From: Priestia abyssalis
GTDB lineage: Bacteria; Bacillota; Bacilli; Bacillales; Bacillaceae_H
Length of the DNA stretch: 64,000 nt
Reading direction: 5' to 3'
Assembly (NCBI RefSeq): GCF_002019595.1
Contig: NZ_KV917369.1
Coordinates: 3,488,624-3,552,623 of the forward strand
Position numbers and translations under genes: made by a program
Shown here: positions 62,539 through 64,000 of the stretch, one piece after another
Layout: each line of letters starts with the position of its first letter
Position numbering within the stretch: position 1 is the first letter of the stretch
The notes under the pieces: generated by a model
What the model was told of the DNA's origin: nothing
What the model saw: only the letters and a program-made list of their open reading frames with translations
The model's database searches: none

Positions 62539-63846
62539 TTAATTAGTAGAATTGTTCATGACTTTCTCTGGATGATATAAAAGCTCTTTTATATTCATTG
62601 GCTTTCCTTCTCGCACAGATCGCCATACACCTTCCCCAACAGCAATGGAATAAGCACCCGCTTCTGAGCCGGCTAAAATTGGATAGTTCCGTGCCGAATC
62701 AGGACCAAGGAAAAGATCTTCTAGTAAGATAGGATCTCCGCCTCCGTGGCCTCCAGGATTTTGCACGAGTTCAATCGTTTCTTTCGCGCCAAAAAGCGGA
62801 AAATAATCGATTGTTTGTGCCGGATAGTTAAAGTGAATTCTTGATGGCTCGTGAAATTCAGTTGTCTCAATCCTTCCTTTTGTTCCATTGATAGCGAGAC
62901 GGTATCCCTCGTATGGAGCGGAGAAATTAATTGAATAGCTTAGTAAACTCCCCCCATCATATTTCACCGCAGCCACATACGTATCTTCAATGCTAATCTC
63001 TTCATCGTAAATACATGCATCAGGTCTGTAATTCGTATAAGGAATGTCCTCATAAACCCCTGCCAAAAGATGGTCATCCCTCACACGATTGGAACCGCTG
63101 CATGGATTCCAACGCCTATAATAGGCACAGTTCCTTTGAACATCACATGTTCCGCAAAAGCGACTCGGTTCCTTTTGAGGATTTAATTCTCCGTCCGGAC
63201 CGAAATAATGTAAGTTTCCATAAGCAAATACTTCTTCAGGTTTTTGATCTAACCACCAATTCACAAGATCAAAGTGATGAGTTGATTTATGAATCGACAA
63301 CCCTCCTGAAATGTTCCGATTTCGGTTCCATCTCCTAAAATAACTAGAGCCATGGAACGTATCAATATACCAATTTAAATCAACGGACGTAATTCTGCCG
63401 ACTTTTCCTTCAAGAATCATCTCTTTAATCTTCCGATGGAATGGACTGTATCGATAGTTAAACGTGACAATGACGCTTGCCTCACTTTCTGCTTCAGCCT
63501 GCATGACTTTACAGGCATCTTGTGCAGTTGTCACCATTGGTTTTTCTGTGATCACATTAACCTGCTTTCGTAACGCTCTTAGAATGTAATCAACATGGGT
63601 ATCATCCCTCCCCGCAACAATCACATAGTCCGGCTTTGTTTGGTCAATCATTGTTTCAAATTGCTCTGGGGAAAACGTTGGAACTTGTTCTAGGAGTGGA
63701 TATTTTTCTGTACATACGGTAAAGCGATAAGGGTCGGAATCTAGTAAACCCACAATCTCATTTCCTTTTGAAAAGTCGCTTATAATTGGACCGATAAACA
63801 TTTGTAATGCCCGGTTACTAACGCCGCAAATGACATACTTTTTCAT
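62539..63846 (-). CDS. Gfo/Idh/MocA-family oxidoreductase with a four-cysteine insert
   Basis: The protein has 435 residues. The N-terminal Rossmann fold starts KKYVICGVSNRALQMFIGP; NVITEKPMVTTAQDA carries the conserved EKP motif of the family, and IHKSTHHFDLVNWWLDQ the active-site His region. Near residue 225 lies an insert with Cys in the pattern C-x2-C-x5-C-x8-C (FCGTCDVQRNC then WNPC), a possible metal site. Family members oxidise or reduce sugars with NAD(P). It is the most upstream gene of the island in this window. Its role in pectin use is inferred from position only. Confidence 0.82.
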   Translation of the reverse strand: MKKYVICGVSNRALQMFIGPIISDFSKGNEIVGLLDSDPYRFTVCTEKYPLLEQVPTFSPEQFETMIDQTKPDYVIVAGRDDTHVDYILRALRKQVNVITEKPMVTTAQDACKVMQAEAESEASVIVTFNYRYSPFHRKIKEMILEGKVGRITSVDLNWYIDTFHGSSYFRRWNRNRNISGGLSIHKSTHHFDLVNWWLDQKPEEVFAYGNLHYFGPDGELNPQKEPSRFCGTCDVQRNCAYYRRWNPCSGSNRVRDDHLLAGVYEDIPYTNYRPDACIYDEEISIEDTYVAAVKYDGGSLLSYSINFSAPYEGYRLAINGTKGRIETTEFHEPSRIHFNYPAQTIDYFPLFGAKETIELVQNPGGHGGGDPILLEDLFLGPDSARNYPILAGSEAGAYSIAVGEGVWRSVREGKPMNIKELLYHPEKVMNNSTN

Positions 63847-63866
63847 ATCAACATCCTCCTTTTTTT

Positions 63867-63880
63867 ATGTTAACGCTATC
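63867..63880 (-). promoter_or_regulatory. cre-like site upstream of the Gfo/Idh/MocA gene
   Basis: TGTTAACGCTATCC matches TGWNANCGNTNWCA except at the last base. It lies about 20 bases from the start codon. The rest of the window to 64000 holds no visible gene. Confidence 0.5.
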
Positions 63881-64000
63881 CTTAGAGAGAATCCCTAAAT
63901 CTTGCAAAGGTAAAAATAGTGTAATTCAATGTCTCTCCACTCTCAATCCAACTTTCCATTTACCTTAAAATTTTGCTCATTCATCTTAAAATTTTTAATT

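Noticed and set aside
1-64000. CRISPR arrays, tRNA or rRNA genes, prophage or defence islands
   Set aside because: No spaced direct repeats, no cloverleaf sequences, and no restriction, toxin, integrase or phage structural genes were seen anywhere in the window.

Overview
The window looks like chromosome from a low-GC Gram-positive of the Bacillaceae. The evidence is the AGGAGG-type ribosome binding sites with ATG, GTG and TTG starts, lipoprotein signal peptides on the solute-binding proteins, CcpA-type cre boxes, and Bacillus-type gene sets (YesM/YesN two-component systems, YjoB-like AAA protein, YoaS/YozG-like pair, CysJ, YitT family). I cannot name a species. No rRNA, tRNA, CRISPR array, intact insertion sequence or phage gene was seen.

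The content is mostly carbohydrate catabolism in cassettes. 1-640: start of cysJ, running off the left edge. 1340-2120: a YitT-family membrane protein behind a strongly structured leader. 2270-11360: a fructan/oligosaccharide cassette made of an intracellular GH32 enzyme, an ABC importer (binding protein plus two permeases, no ATPase) and an adjacent binding protein-histidine kinase-response regulator operon. 11.7-15.3 kb: scattered genes, including a secreted M14 carboxypeptidase and a GNAT acetyltransferase. 15.3-20.6 kb: sucrose PTS regulon (LacI-type repressor, EIIBC, sucrose-6-phosphate hydrolase, fructokinase) with four GGAACCGGTTCC-type operators between repressor and transporter. 20.7-28.3 kb: accessory genes (metallo-beta-lactamase fold protein, LysE exporter with divergent XRE-cupin regulator, nucleoside hydrolase, TetR/MFS pair, AAA ATPase, ECF sigma factor). 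28.4-33.5 kb: a beta-diglucoside regulon (ChbG-type deacetylase and GntR regulator on minus; GH4 6-phospho-beta-glucosidase and lactose/cellobiose-type EIIC, EIIA and EIIB on plus). The deacetylase suggests chitobiose or chitooligosaccharides. 33.6-38.6 kb: regulator/exporter pairs (MocR/DMT, LysR/MFS plus a tautomerase). 38.7-40.5 kb: MarR, pirin and DoxX, probably electrophile stress. 40.6-43.4 kb: small membrane proteins and decayed DNA.

43.4-64.0 kb is one large pectin-degradation island, all on the minus strand. It encodes a secreted pectate lyase; an ABC importer for oligogalacturonides or rhamnogalacturonides with a GH105 unsaturated galacturonyl hydrolase; a second YesM/YesN-like two-component system; KduI, KduD, KdgK and KdgA for 5-keto-4-deoxyuronate and KDG; and UxaC, UxaB and UxaA for galacturonate and glucuronate. 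A TIM-barrel epimerase-like gene sits inside it, flanked by inverted copies of an intergenic repeat. Polymers would be cut outside, oligomers imported by ABC transporters that need an ATPase encoded elsewhere (MsmX type), unsaturated ends removed by GH105, and the products sent through KDG and KDPG to pyruvate and glyceraldehyde-3-phosphate. cre-like sites before several operons suggest carbon catabolite repression.

The points most worth checking are the structured leader of the YitT gene, the repeat-flanked gene in the pectin island, the MFS gene fragment at 43.3 kb whose differences from the intact gene are all synonymous, the binding protein-kinase-regulator operon, and a small membrane protein of 34 residues near 12.5 kb. 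No undescribed multi-gene system is proven by the sequence alone.
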